Source: Cryptomeria japonica
Lineage: Eukaryota; Streptophyta; Pinopsida; Cupressales; Cupressaceae
Direction: 5' to 3'
NCBI RefSeq assembly: GCF_030272615.1
Contig: NC_081415.1
Span: 234,266,803-234,330,802, forward strand
DNA: 64,000 nt
The position numbers and the translations under genes are program-made. Positions 34,782 to 49,709 of the stretch are shown here, in pieces. The notes beneath the pieces are model-generated. The model ran no database searches. It saw only the letters and a list, made by a program, of their open reading frames with translations, and was not told where the DNA came from. Numbering within the stretch: the stretch's first letter is position 1; each line of letters starts with the position of its first letter.

Positions 34782-35047
34782 ATCGATACTTATATGTGTG
34801 TGTGTGTGTAAATAGAGCTTTGGATATTTAATCTTGATGTATGTGTCGAGATGAGCATGTGTGTTTCTGTCACATCTGCAAAAGTTCCATCCCTATTCTG
34901 TCATGTCGTATCGATATATATGTGTGTGTATGTGTGTGTGTAAATAGAGCTTTGGATATTTAATCCTGATGTATGTGTCGAGATGAGCATGTGTGTTTCT
35001 GTCACATCTGCGAAAGTTCCATCCCTATTTTGTCATGTCGTATCGAT
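34782..35047. repeat. Tandem duplication, ~130-bp unit
   Basis: Units 34782-34916 and 34911-35047 each run from ATCGAT through AAATAGAGCTTTGGATATTT and GTCGAGATGAGCATGTGTG to CATGTCGTATCGAT. They differ by only a few bases, so the duplication is recent relative to the LINE. Confidence 0.9.
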
Positions 35048-35650
35048 TTTGAGATTGTTGATCGCTCTGTCATTTATTCTTTGTTTGTCTTATATCCTAG
35101 TGTCTCCAGTTTGCTAAGGGTTCAAGTTGTGTCTAAATGATAAAGTCTTGTCATATGATGATATCCATGTATATCTATATATTATATAGATCTAACTATA
35201 AATAGCTCTGCATATATGTCTATTTGTATGTTTGCATATTTCAGCCTCTGTGTATATATATGTCTATATATATAGGTATTTCTGTTTGTGTATGTAGTTT
35301 TGTCATATTCTTGTATGTATTTAACCCTATATGCCTGCCACCATACTTTGTTTATATTCGTTTGCATCTATAGAAGGGAGTAATCTCTTCTCTAAGGATA
35401 CTATTAATAGGTATATATATGATTACATGCGCTTATAACTATATATGTGTCTGTATATACCTGTATATATAGTTATATATGTATATGTGCATCTATATAT
35501 GTCTCTGATATCGTATATATGCACGTGTACACATATAATTATATAAATACAATTGTATACATACATATATATATATCTCTATCTGCACATGTACATATGT
35601 ATACCTTCCAATATACATGTGAATGTGTTGTGAATATACTGTTTCTGGGA

Positions 35651-38600
35651 TTATGTCTCAATTTTTGTTTGTGTATGAGTATCCAAATCTGAATGCCTGT
35701 GTGTTAATGATGTAGTTCTATTTGTTCCATCTACCCCTAAATTGGCATGCGTATCTGCCAATGTGTTAGCTTCCCTATAGATGTGATTGATCGTGTAATT
35801 TGAGAAGCTTCCCATTAGAGAGAGGGATCTATCCAATAAACTTATGAGCTCCCAATTCGGCATTATGCTGGTCCTTATTGCATTAACAATAATGGATGAG
35901 TCCCCTTCTATTTCTAATTTGGATATTTTTAATTGTTTGCATAGGTTTAAACCTTCTATTAAAGGCTCAACAGTTCTGCCTTATTGTTAGTGCAATTCCC
36001 TAAATATCGAGAACTCGATCCAATACATATCCCTTCATGTGAGTGGATTATGCATCCTACCCCTGCCTCCCCTGGATTGCCTCTGGATGGTCCATCAAAA
36101 TTGAGTTTGCACCATCCAGTCTCCAGGAGCACCCATTTGCATGTTTTTCTATCCTTGGTCTTATCTTTGTTCCCCTTCCCAAAGAAAGGATGGATTTTGA
36201 TCCCCTTCCACTGTTTTCTGATATAGTTATCCCAATCTTTAAATGTTTTATCATGTTGTGGAATGGTCATATTCCTATTATTGGAGGTTTCTGTGATGGA
36301 GGCTTTTATTTTTGCTATCAAGTTTTCTACCTTCATTTCTATTTCCTAAAATATTCTCCTGTTCCTCTCCTTCCAAACCTCCCAGATTACTATCGTTAGA
36401 CTGCATATCCATAGATTGTGGAAGATGCTATTCCTTTTGATGATTGGCCAATTTCTAAGCCAATCCTTTAGGTAAGGGATGATGTCACATGACCAGCCTA
36501 ATTGTGCCATCAGCCAATACCAATATTTATGTGTGTAGTTACACGTTGTGAATATGTGGTCATTTGTTTCCTCATCTTTCTTGCATATGACACAAATTGA
36601 GGGTCCTTCGAAACCTCTAAGTTTAAATTGCTCTACAGTTAGGACCTTCCCCTGAAATATCGCCTAGACAAAGAAGCCAGCTTTTGGGAGACTGAATTTG
36701 TCCCAACAAATTGTGTTAGGGGTGTAGTCTTTGATGATGTTTGCCTCATCATATATGGTTCTAAAACCTTCTTTGCAATTGTATTGACCATCCTTTGACT
36801 TCGACCATGTAATCTCATCTGGCATAGGTATGAGTGTTATTATTCTACCCTCAAGAATTTGCAACAATTCTTGGTCTTTGATGTCCACTAAGAATGGGAG
36901 CATGTTTTTCCATTTCCATCCCATTGTCGATTTGGGTGCCAATGTCATATAATCCCTTACATGGTTCCCCCATAAAGATTTCATTTGGTTTTTAATGTCA
37001 GTTTTGTTCATTAGACTGTCTATTGAGGGGTAACCCCCCTAGGAGTCCTCCTAGAACAAGGTTGTTCTACCATCGTGAATATCCCAGGATAGGTGGTTCA
37101 CTATGAGCGATCGACTTTCTCTTATAAAGTTCCAGATTCTAGATCCCTTGGATGAGTTTGTTTCCCTAAATATTGCCTCTCTTTGGTTTTGTGTTATGTA
37201 TTTTCTCCTAAGGATTCTGGCCCATTTTTCTTCTAAGGATGTATATATTCTCCATGCCAATTTTGCCCCTAAAGCCATATTTATCCATAGTAAATTTCTT
37301 ATTCTTGTGCCTCCATCACTCTTTTCTTGACATATCTTTCCCATGATATCAGTTTCATTTTGTTTTTATCTTTTGCACCATTCCAATAGAAGTCTCTTAT
37401 TATTTGAGATAGTTTTTTATAGGCCCCTTTTGGAAGTGGTATAGAAGATAGAAGATAGATAGGCATTGTTGCTAATACTGTTTTTATGAGGGCTAATCTT
37501 CCTGCCCCTGTCAGCCATAAGGCTTTCTAGGATGACAACTTCTTCCTCACTTTTTCAATCAGGGGATCCCAAAGTTTATTAGTTCTAATACCTTTGTCTA
37601 GAGGCATCCCTAAATACGTGAGTGCTAGATGCCCTATTTTGTACCCTAGATACGAAGCTATCCTGTATTCCTCTCGTGCTTCCATTTTAAAGAAGAATAT
37701 TTATGATTTCTCTTTGTTTACCATATCTCTTGAGGCCAACCCATAAGACTGTAATATGTTCTTAATTTCCTTAGCTTCCTTTAACTATCATTTCCCCAAA
37801 ATTATTGTGTTGTCAACAAACTGTTGATGGGTGCATGGTTCTACCCACCAATAATTTGAATTCTTGTTAGTCTACTGGACCTCCATGACGCATCCAGACT
37901 TCTACCTAAGGCTTCAGACATAATTATAAATAAGAATGGGGATAAGGATCCCCTTGTCTGTGTCCTCTAGAAACTTCAAAGAATCTTCTGGTTTCCCGTT
38001 TAGTAAGAAAGAGAACCTAGGGTTTGATATGCAGAAGTAAACCCAATTGATCCATTATTTGTTAAAGCCAAAGGCCTTCATGCAGTTGCAGAGGAAGTAC
38101 CAATCCACTTTGTCATAAGCCTTTTTAATGTCTAATTTTAGCAGCATATTAGGCTGTCCTTGGAGTTGATAGGAGTGGAAGGCTTCCTGAACAATAATAA
38201 TTCCATCTAAAATTGATCTATTGGGTACAAAGCCTATTTGTTCTTCTGATATTATGACGAGCAGTAATTTTTTTAGTCTATTAGCCATGACTTTAGCTAG
38301 TAGTTTATAAGTCATGTTACATAGAGAAATGGGTTTGAACTCGTCCCATTTTGAGGGGTTCTCCTTCTTTGGAATTAAGGCCAAAAAGGTGTTATTAATT
38401 TCTTTTAGGAATCTCCCTGCATTGCGGGAGGATTCCAAGGCATTAGTAACCTCGTCCCCTAAGATGCGCTAACATTTCTGAAAAAAACTAGTAGGGAAAC
38501 CATCCGGTCTAGGGGCTTTGTCTCCCTGAAATTGTGCCAAAGCCATTTTAACTTCTTCATGAGTGATTTTAGAGTTTAACATTTTATTATCATCCTCTAT

Positions 38601-39892
38601 TATCAGTTTGGGTATGTTATTTGATAAGATTCTATTGTTAGGGAGGTCTGAGTGTTCCCAGTTGTTAAGGATATTTTCAAAATACTTAATTGCATCTTTT
38701 GCAATCAGATCTTGATCCGTTATGATCTGATCACTATCATTGGTGATTTGGGTAATTTTGTTTACTACCCTTTTAATTTTGACACTGTTGTGAAAAAATT
38801 TGGTGTTTCGATCACCATCTTCTAACCATGTCTCTCAAGATTTCTGTTTCTAGTATATCTCTTCTCTGGCCAGAATGCCTTCATATTCACATAAAAGCAT
38901 TTTCTCGGCCTCATATGTTTCAGAGGTCATCCCGTTTTGCATCACATCAGTGTTTATTGCCTCCAACTCATTCTCAATTCTTGACTTTTCCTCAAAGATC
39001 TTTTTAAATTTCTCTTTGTTCCAATCTAATAGCTTGTGCTTGATCTCTTTCAACTTAGAGCCCAGACAGTACATTTTTTATGCTAGAAAGATACTATCCT
39101 TCCATGATTTTTGTATGTTGGGGAGGAAGTCTTCTTGTGTAAACCACATTCTTTCGAACTTGAAGGGATACCCCGTTTCCTTTGTTTCACCCACAAGTTC
39201 TAAGCGCACCGGGTAATGATAAGAGTTTGACCAATATAATACTGTAGTTTTTAGTTCTATTTGGAGATTGGTTAGAACTCCTTTAAAGAAGAATCTATCG
39301 AGTATTTCTGCAATGTTGGAGAAATCTTTTCTTCTGTTATTCCATGTGTGAAAACCTGTCTCTGTTCTAATTTCAAGTTATTGTTATTTATCCAGTTTAC
39401 TAAGTCTCTTTGTGTTTGTTTAATGGTTTTTATACCATCGCTTTTATCAGATGAGTATAAGATGGTGTTGAAGTCACCACCTATGATGATGTGTTTTTCA
39501 TCCTGAATATTTAAGTAGTGTTCTATTTCCTGCCACACTAATCTCTTTTTTTCTGTTGGGATTGGGCCACAAATATTAATAATTATAAACTCAAGATTTA
39601 GACTAAGGGCTCTAACTCTACCAGCCATCCAATTTTGCATCTTGGTTTGACATGTGAATGCATCTGCATTTTTTCTCCATATTATACCTAGTCCCCCTGA
39701 TGCCCCTGTAGACTCCACAGTTTCCATCTGCCATTGGGTAAATTTTTCGCTAAAATTATTTATATCAGTCTTGCCTAGTTTTGTTTCTTGTATCATAACT
39801 ATATCCATAGCATATTTCAGTATGCTTTGTTTAATCAGTCTCTATTTGTTAGGGGCTGCCAAACCCCCAACATTCCATGTAAGTATGTTCAT
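35651..39892 (-). pseudogene. LINE ORF2: endonuclease, RT, zf-RVT, RNase H (broken)
   Basis: The ORF starts with MNILTWNVGGL at 39892. The APE-type endonuclease follows (QETKL, then IIIGGDFNTILY at about 39490) with one in-frame stop near its start. RT is at 38438-37700: LIPKKENPSKWDEFKPISLC, GFVPNRSILDGI and LLKLDIKKAYDKVDW are well kept, but the active-site box at about 37815-37826 reads FVDN instead of F/YADD, losing one catalytic aspartate. The zf-RVT part (about 36670-36530) keeps the C-x2-C...H...C pattern. RNase H (36160-35690) shows FDGPSRGNPGEAGVG, NNKAELLSL and EANTLADTHANLG. Several stops and frameshifts separate these parts. The element cannot move on its own. Confidence 0.85.
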
Positions 39893-40239
39893 ACCTCTTC
39901 GAGGGGATGGGGAGATTTTCCTTGCCCCAACAGTGTTGTAATTTTGGCCTACCCCTTCGCATCCCCGTCCATCTTTCTTTTTTCTAAAAAAGACTTCCTA
40001 CCTCTTTTGTTGCTCATAGATTTATCACAATCAGGAATTGATTTCTCACCTCCTATCTGGAGGATACCTTTGTTTTGTGGATTGTAGAGTTGTTGTCTAA
40101 TATTATGTTATTTTCCATTACCTACATATTGATCAGTTCATTGATAATGAAATCTCTTTCTTCATTTGCATTCAACCCTTCCACAATAGGGGATTCCTAT
40201 AGAGTGGTATAGGTTGTGATTGTATCCTCTTGGGCCACC

Positions 40240-41507
40240 TCAGTCCGGTTGGTGATTAGTAAGGATGTTTTTTGGGGGGGATTGAACCTGTTCTATATTG
40301 GGGATGTTAACATTCTCTGCCCAATTTGTCGGAGTATCAATGAGTATTTCCTCGACAAATTCTTCAGCTATTTTCCCCATTATGTTTTCTATAACATTGT
40401 CCAGTTCTGCTTGGATTTTCTCCTCATTATTATAAGCCTGAGTTTCTATGGTTCTGTCAGGACTGTTACCCAAGATCAGGATAGGAGGTGGAGTTGGGGT
40501 AGTATCAATCTCTTGTTGACCAGTGTTTATAATGAAGCCACCCTTGTCATCATTAAATTGTATGTTTATTTTCTCATTTGAAGCTTCATTTTTATCCAAT
40601 ACTATCACTTGCAGCTTCTGCAAATTAGGACTTGACCTCTTGCATAAATCTAAATCTTCTGCTACTAGTCCATTATACCATACTGGTTTTAGACTATATA
40701 TTCCATCTATCATTTTTAAGATTATATTTTTTACATCTTCCTTGCCTTTGTTTATTTCTATTAGCTCTTTTATGTCTGAGTTATTTGACCAATTTTTTTC
40801 TACAGCTATGAATTTGCCCAGTCTATCCCCAATTTCTATAAGGATTTTAGCATGCATTAATTCTACAGGAACATTGTGGGTTTCTATCCATTTTGATTCC
40901 ATTTTAAATTCATATCCATTAGCATCAAATTTTAGTTGCCAATCAATGAAATTAAAATTTGTGCCTTTGTAAAAAACATAATCTTCATGTAATAGTTTGT
41001 CCTTCAGAGATTTATCATGGCATTCAATGTATAGAAAGTTATTTGCTAGGGTTGTTATACTTATTTGGCCATGGAAATTTGTTTTCCACCATTCCACAAT
41101 TCTGGTGAGTGCCTAGTTGTTCCCTCCCCATTTCGCAAAGAGTTTGTGCCCTCTGCAATAATAACTTAAATCCTTTGCTTCTCTAGGGTTCGTGATTTTG
41201 ATGGGCTCTAGGTTGGATTTTTTTGCTGCTAGGGCATCCTCTTTTCTTGTGACATGATGTAGCGATTTTCCTAGCTTCAAGATCAGAAATGGTTTTGCAA
41301 ATTTAGGGACATGAAATGGCAATGCCCTTCTTCCATCCTTATCGGGTCTACCATAACCCTTCGCTTTGTTGGTAAGTGGGCATGTATTCTGCTATGGTTT
41401 TGGAGGGTTTGTCTAGGACCTGAATAATTTTCTTGAAAACCCAACGGTATCTTGTTTGCTTTGGTGGCGTAGTCGGAGATTTGAGAAGTGATGGGGATCA
41501 CCCACAT
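40240..41507 (-). pseudogene. LINE ORF1: gag-like protein (broken)
   Basis: The best-preserved part is 41097-40240 (285 codons), beginning after a stop that follows CRGHKLFAKWGGNN. It reads VEWWKTNFHGQISITTLANN, FLYIECHDKSLKDKLLHEDY and W(I)ETHNVPVELMHAKILIEIGDRLGKFIAVE, the arrangement of the DUF4283-type domain of plant LINE ORF1 proteins, which bind LINE RNA. A C-terminal acidic, Pro-rich linker follows. A frameshift near 41310 joins it to the upstream frame (41507-41283). No CCHC knuckle was seen. Confidence 0.65.
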
Positions 41508-41878
41508 TTTTTATTGTTTCATCGCCCTAGCTTCCCTCTTCTCTGCCGTAGTTGCTCTCTTGCCCACTACCACTTGCCACAGGGGATTATGTGTAGAGAC
41601 TTCCCTACTAGATGGAGGTTCACTAGCCGTGTCGAAGTTCCTACCCTGGTATGGGCGATGGTCATCGAGATAGCGACATGCAGAGTCTATGACCACCCTA
41701 GTAGCCCATCACCTCTCTGCCCTAATGGTGTACTTGATTTTCATAGTCTCCCAAGGTTGCTCCTGCAGAGGGTGAACCCTACTGGATGAAGAAGTAATCC
41801 CAACGCATCTCCTCCCACCAACAACAGCTCAGGCGTTCGCATGATCAAAAAATTGCAGAGCCATCGTGTCTTGACTTT

Positions 41879-41895
41879 AAAAATAATAAATTATT
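41879..41895. repeat. LINE target duplication, right
   Basis: Exact copy of 32574-32590. Confidence 0.85.
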
Positions 41896-42106
41896 TATTA
41901 CAAATTTTTTTTTATTAAATTAAACTAAATAAATGACACAAAGCTAGTTTATTTATTATCCAAATTTTAATAAATTGTATTTTTTCTTATGAAAATAAAT
42001 TATTAGATAGTTTTAAATATTTTTAAAATAAAAAATTATTTATTACAAAAGCATTTATTAATTTAAACTAAAGAAATGATGCAAGCTAGTTTATTTATTA
42101 ATTTAT

Positions 42107-44440
<2,334 letters not shown>

Positions 44441-44442
44441 TT

Positions 44443-44454
44443 TGGTATCAGAGC
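44443..44454 (+). promoter_or_regulatory. E1 primer-binding site (initiator tRNA-Met)
   Basis: TGGTATCAGAGC is complementary to the 3' end of plant initiator methionine tRNA and is the most common primer site of plant LTR retrotransposons. It lies 2 bases after the LTR end, as expected. Confidence 0.9.
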
Positions 44455-45085
44455 CCATGTTGCAAACATTGGGATCTCTGGTTTCGCTTGTGCCCTTAGT
44501 TGGTGTGAGGTGTATCAACCTTATGTTGTATGCTTGTCCTCCTTTTGTATGTGTGTGATTGAGCAGACCTTATCTTGTGTGTAACATGTGTGTTCACACC
44601 TTGTTTTCACCTTCTTGATGTTGGTGTTTTTGAGTGATTATATGTACTTTGTTTGCTTATTGAAGTCTTGGTCTACGATTACTCTTATTCTGAAAGAGAT
44701 TCATATGTACCTTCCTTATTGATTGTTGTACTCTTTAGAATAATCCATTTGGGTTGGTCAGTGTTGTCCCGAATCTGAAAGTGCGAAGTGTGCTTGTTTA
44801 AGATTATGATCTAAATTAGTGTTGTTCACTTGAAAGGCTAGTATGGTAGATATTTAATGATTATCACCCTTCCTCCTCTCTCTCGCTAGAAATTAAATGC
44901 TTGTGATATGTGTAATTATCTCTTATGTGAGTTTACTTGTGCAAGAGAAAGGGTGTGACTTCTTGAACCCTTCTGTGAGCCTTATGACGCTTATGTGTTT
45001 TTTTGTTTTTTTTTCTTTAGATAATAAAAAGGGCTATGGGTTTGAAAGTTCATATTGGTTATTGAAAAAAAAAATCGTATGTTTA
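44455..45085 (+). mobile_element. E1 untranslated leader, interrupted by E2
   Basis: About 630 bases of internal leader without coding sequence, ending where the E2 LTR begins. No E1 gag or pol is in the window, so the rest should lie beyond E2/E3 to the right if it survives. Confidence 0.5.
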
Positions 45086-46553
45086 TGTAGTCACATAAAT
45101 CTGTCCATTTTAATTAAAATGAATATTTCCTATTTATTTGATTAAAAATCCACTAGCCATCAATTAATTAAATTAATATTTAATTAATTCATCTTCAAAC
45201 ATTCTCCTATTAATTAAATAAATTATTCAATTTATTTTAATTAATTCATTAAAGCAAATTCACAATCAATTAAATGAATAAATCATATTTATTTCATTTA
45301 ATCCCCTATTCCTCTTTTAAATAAATTAAATCAAACATTTATTTAAATCATTTATCCCCCCACTTGCATTTTCCTACAAATGCAACTTGCACACATTTAT
45401 TGAAATAAATTAATTTATTTTAAATAAAAATCTTATTTTCCCTCACCCACCAAATCCACTTGCATTCCTAAACCCCCTTCTAGATTCTTCTAACCCCTTC
45501 CTAATTAACCTAATCAATCCCCTAATTATTGTCACATTCCTAAGCAACTTGGAGTCACTTCTCAAAGACTTCAAAGTCTTTGAAAGGTATTTAATGCTTT
45601 GTGTGTTCAACAATTTAACCTCCAAAGTCTTCCAAGACCACTAATGGCTCTTACATGACCATTTATGGCTCTTACATAACCATTTATGGTTATTTCAACT
45701 TGCACTCAAGTGTCTCCTCAAGCATTTATTGCTTTGACCATGGTTATCCCTTTTGCCTTTGCACAAGAGTTTATCCATTGGATAAAAGCTTTATTCTTTG
45801 AATAAAAAATTTATTCACTCAACCCAACCATGACCTTGACTCTCAAGTTAACTCTCAGGTCATGTCAAACATTTAATGCTTATTCCCTCTCCTCTCAACC
45901 TATCTCACATTGACACTTGTCATCTGAGGATTGGGTTGAAAGCCCTCACATGGATCTCAAGCCATTCAATCTTGACCCTTGTTGAGATTACTCAATCTCA
46001 ACCATCCATTGCTCCATTTTTCCTATAAATAGAGCTCACATTCCTCATTTTCAAATCATCAAGTATTTAGCATTCATAGTCATAATCCTAAAAACTTGTA
46101 TGCATTTAAGCTATAGTGAATTCTAGAGAGCATTTAGCATAATCAACTCATATAATTGTTATTTTGGCCTAAAATAAATCATTTTAGTATTATAGCATTT
46201 AATATTAGCTTTTATCTACATTTGCATAGCATTTAGAGTAATCATCTACAATCTTGAACCTCTATAAGCATCCATAGTGCAAAAAGCTGCTGAGAGCTAC
46301 ACTAATTTGGAACTTGGAGAGGAGAGGAACAAAGGAGAAGGAGCTAAGAGCATGTTAAGAGGCATTTGGAGATGCCTTCTTATATTTGTTTCATTTGTTA
46401 AATATGTTAGCATGATCTTAGTATCTCTTTTGATATGCCTTCTTAGGTTAATCTTTAGTTGAATAACACTAACCTTAACCCTTGTTTCTTGTTGTTTGTG
46501 TGTGTTATAATATCACAAGTTTTAATCTAACTTGTCAGTTTCACAGAGCATCA
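45086..46553 (+). mobile_element. E2 5' LTR (about 1.47 kb)
   Basis: Begins TGTAGTCACATAAAT, like the E3 LTR start TGTAGACACTTAAAAAT. TATAAATA at 46024-46031 is the core promoter. It ends CATCA at 46553, just before TTTGGTGAACCCGATGTG. The T/A-rich first third with TTAATTAATT blocks is shared in style with the E3 LTR. The left target duplication would be GTTTA (45081-45085); its partner is not in the window. Confidence 0.6.
45770..45806 (+). repeat. Twin hairpins in the E2 LTR
   Basis: TTTATCC-ATT-GGATAAA (45770-45786) and TTTATTC-TTT-GAATAAA (45790-45806) stand 3 bases apart. Both are perfect 7-bp stems and differ by one swapped base pair. Confidence 0.7.
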
Positions 46554-49271
46554 TTTGGTGAACCCGATGTGAATCCAAGCACCCAAAACAATTCTTAAAA
46601 AAAAAAAAAACTAACATGTTTGAATGTTGAACTTGACACACAGGTCGCGCTTTAGCGCTTTTGATCACATTGTAGCCCTATTGCAACTTGTTATTCTAGC
46701 GCTATTATCTCAAGTTTGGTGCTATTGACCTTCATTTAGCACTTTTGTGCTTGTTTTAGCGCTTTTGCGCTTGTTCTGGCACTTTTGCATTTACTGTCAA
46801 GTTTTTCTTTCAGCGCTTTTGTCTCTATAATAATGTGTTTTTGGTTAAATAGCACTTCTGTTTTAACACAGACTAGCGCTATTGTAACTAAACATTGTAA
46901 GGAAGACCTTGTAACCAAAAAAAAATGTTTTTTTAGGCTTGTGGAAGCCCTCCCTATGCGTGCATTTTACTAACTATTCACTTTTTGTGCAGGTCTAAAA
47001 ACTAACTTTGTTAAAAATCAAAAATTTGTTTTTGGTGCTTTAAAATTGAACAAAAATAAACTTTCTTTTCCTTGCAAGTTAGGATCATTTGTTTTTGGTG
47101 CTTTAAAATCGAACAAAAACAAACTTTGTTTTTGCAAGTTAGGCTTAATTGTTCATTTGGTGCTTAAAATCAACAAAACAAATTTTTTTCTTGCATCAAA
47201 CTTATGCAAAAAACTCACAATCCACACTTCCATTTTGGTGCAAATAAAATTCACAATCAACTTGTCTCATTTTTTTTTTGCAAAACGATTTTACTTCATA
47301 CGTGTTTTTCATTAAGTTGACCAGGATTTCAAAGTTCTAGTTTACTTAAACATATTGCCTTTGAAGTTAAAAAGAACATCATGGTTGTTGGAGCAACATC
47401 TCCAATTAGATAGAAAATCATTGCAATGACAAGTTAAAAAGAACAAGTGTTTTTTGTGATTGGCACACTTGTGCAAAAGAGTTGGTCGAGTGGTCCTACT
47501 TCTAACACACACTATCCTCTCCCTTGGCTTTTGTGGTCCTAGGTGCAAGAGAAAAGTGTTAGTAACACTCAAATTTTTATCTTTTTAAGAGAGGCCTGCC
47601 AAGAGACACATCACTCTTGGGAATGACCTCACGCGCTAAATCCTTCGAGCCGCTATAGAAATCAAGTGAGAGAGAAAGTTGTAGCCTTAGGTATAGCTAT
47701 TCCTACAGTGTAACTTACCGAAAGGACAAATGGGCCCCACCACAAATTACAAGGCTCTTAAGTGAGTCACTGCAAAATGAACTTATGTCCAAAGACATAA
47801 AAAATTACTAAACACCTTTAAGTAGTAGCCCACCCATTCTATTGATTGAGGATATTTGTGATATAATTCAGTGCAAGAGCATAGATGGTTTTGCTCCCAA
47901 GATACTCACCATACATATTTCCTTGAGTAGAAACATAGCTTTTTGAAAAGTCACTTGTGGCTTGATGAAAGTGGTGACTCCCCCATCATAGGGATCATCT
48001 ATTTGTTATGCTCGTGCAAGACTTAGTATATCACATCCTTACCTGCCACGGCAGGATTCATAAGGTATGTAGTATCAAAGTCGAAGAAATATCAAGATGT
48101 GGGTTGAATTTATCGCAACTGACCATTTGACCTTAAGGATACAAAGTGTTTGAAGTGTTTTCATTTTAGTCAAAGACCAAGTGCAAATTGAGCCGACTTC
48201 AGGCTTTGGAAAGAAAGCACCTAAAATACACTTAAAGGAAAGGGTCCTAAAAAGTTCAAAGATTGGGTTGATCTAGACCCATACTTATTTGTGCCTTTTG
48301 AGGCAACATTCTTGTGTTTGTGTGCTTGCTTTGTTTTCTTGTCAAAGAAACATTATAAAATTAAAAAAAAATCAAAACAAGTATTCATCCAACCAAACAT
48401 TTTTCAAAACAACCAAAAAAATCAAAAACAAAGTGCAACAACAAAGTATCAAAACTTTATGACCATTCTTCACATCTTGATAAAGAAGAATCTTCATCAA
48501 AACATCAACTTGAAAAGAAGACCATTGAGCTCAAAGGCTTTGATCAAAAGGAAGAAATTCTTCTATCTAAATAGACAAATCTTTGTCTCTCATAGAGCTT
48601 TTCTACGTCATATGCATCTATACCTTCAAGGCAAATCAAACGAATTTGATCCAGAGTCATTGAACCATAGAGCTTTTATGCAATATAGAGCTTTGAGTTA
48701 TCACAAAAACAAAGGAGGCAAGATCAATCCCAACTTCTTCCTAGACACTTGTATCACATACAGCGTAGCTCGAGAAATGCCACCAACGCTCGAAAGAGAA
48801 GAGGTAGAATTTGTTCCATTTGTGACACAAAGCTTTTATTGAAGTTAAACATTTCATCCATTTCTCACCTTCACATCATCACTTCTTCAGTTCAACTCTC
48901 AAAACATTAAGAGGTTCTTCTCCTAAATTCTCTTTTGGATATTGCTTGAAATCAAACACACAAATCACTTTTAGATTGTTTCTACATCTAGGATAAGCTC
49001 ATCCCAAGAGACATATCTATGCAGGTTAAAACTAGTGTATGAATGAATCCTCTCATTACTAGGTAGTTAAGTCTGTAACACATCTTAGATTTCTCTAAAC
49101 CTTATCACATCAAACCTTATAAAAAACAACAAGCAATTCAAAGAAATAATTTTGGTCACATCTACCTTTAAGTGCTAGAGATTCACATGCAAAACAATTC
49201 ACCAACCATCAATCTTTCATTTCATCAACAACTCATCATCATTTTCACCCAACTTCAAACTTGTAAACAAA
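46554..49271 (+). other. E2 leader with TAGCGC-type repeats and a 183-codon frame
   Basis: A long leader between LTR and gag. At 46646-46885, about ten copies of a degenerate motif (T)AGCGCT(A/T)TTG occur, some as AGCACTTTTG. Near 47050-47200 a second short repeat (TTTTTGGTGCTTTAAAAT) occurs. A 183-codon open frame at 48291-48842 is Lys/Asn/Phe/His-rich and has no known domain. Ogre-type Tat elements are known to carry an extra ORF before gag, so it may be a relic of one, but composition alone could explain it. Confidence 0.45.
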
Positions 49272-49709
49272 ATGGCTCATACCCGATCATAGTCAAGGCA
49301 ACGAGAAATAGAAATTGAAGAAGAAGAGGAGGAAAATATCAACGAATTTCAAGAAGCACTTGGAGGAAATGCGAATGATGAAAACCCAAGTACTCCTACT
49401 CCTGCAACAATAGAAAGGGCTCAACACAACCCTCTCTTTAACAGACTTTTTGACGAAATACTCAGGAGCAATGCAGATGCTCACTTTTTAAAGCTTGCTC
49501 AAGAAGGAGCCAAACTCCCCTCTAACTTTGATCTTGCACAAATAAGACAAACATCAGAATGAAAAAGTCGCCATAAGGAAGAAAGAGGTAGAGATCACAT
49601 CAGATATAACATTCCTCAAGGTAACCCACCTCCGCCTCCTCCAAATGACATAGAGATGTTGCGGCAACAAGTTGAAAATCTCGCCCAACAACTTCACAGT
49701 GGCGTAAAG
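49272..49709 (+). pseudogene. E2 gag, N-terminal part, interrupted
   Basis: Starts MAHTRS, has a TAG at codon 7 and another stop at about 49559, and holds an acidic stretch (EIEEEEEENINEF), then RAQHNPLFNRLFDEILRSNA and KLAQEGAKLPSNFD. The last segment matches the E3 gag segment LLEHGAQLPPEFN, so both elements belong to one family. The frame ends in a predicted coiled-coil-like MLRQQVENLAQQL and is cut by the E3 LTR. Confidence 0.75.

Noticed and set aside
36043-36399. 118-codon plus-strand frame, and others at 39654-40972 and 41433-41789
   Set aside because: Antisense to recognisable LINE ORF1/ORF2 coding sequence.
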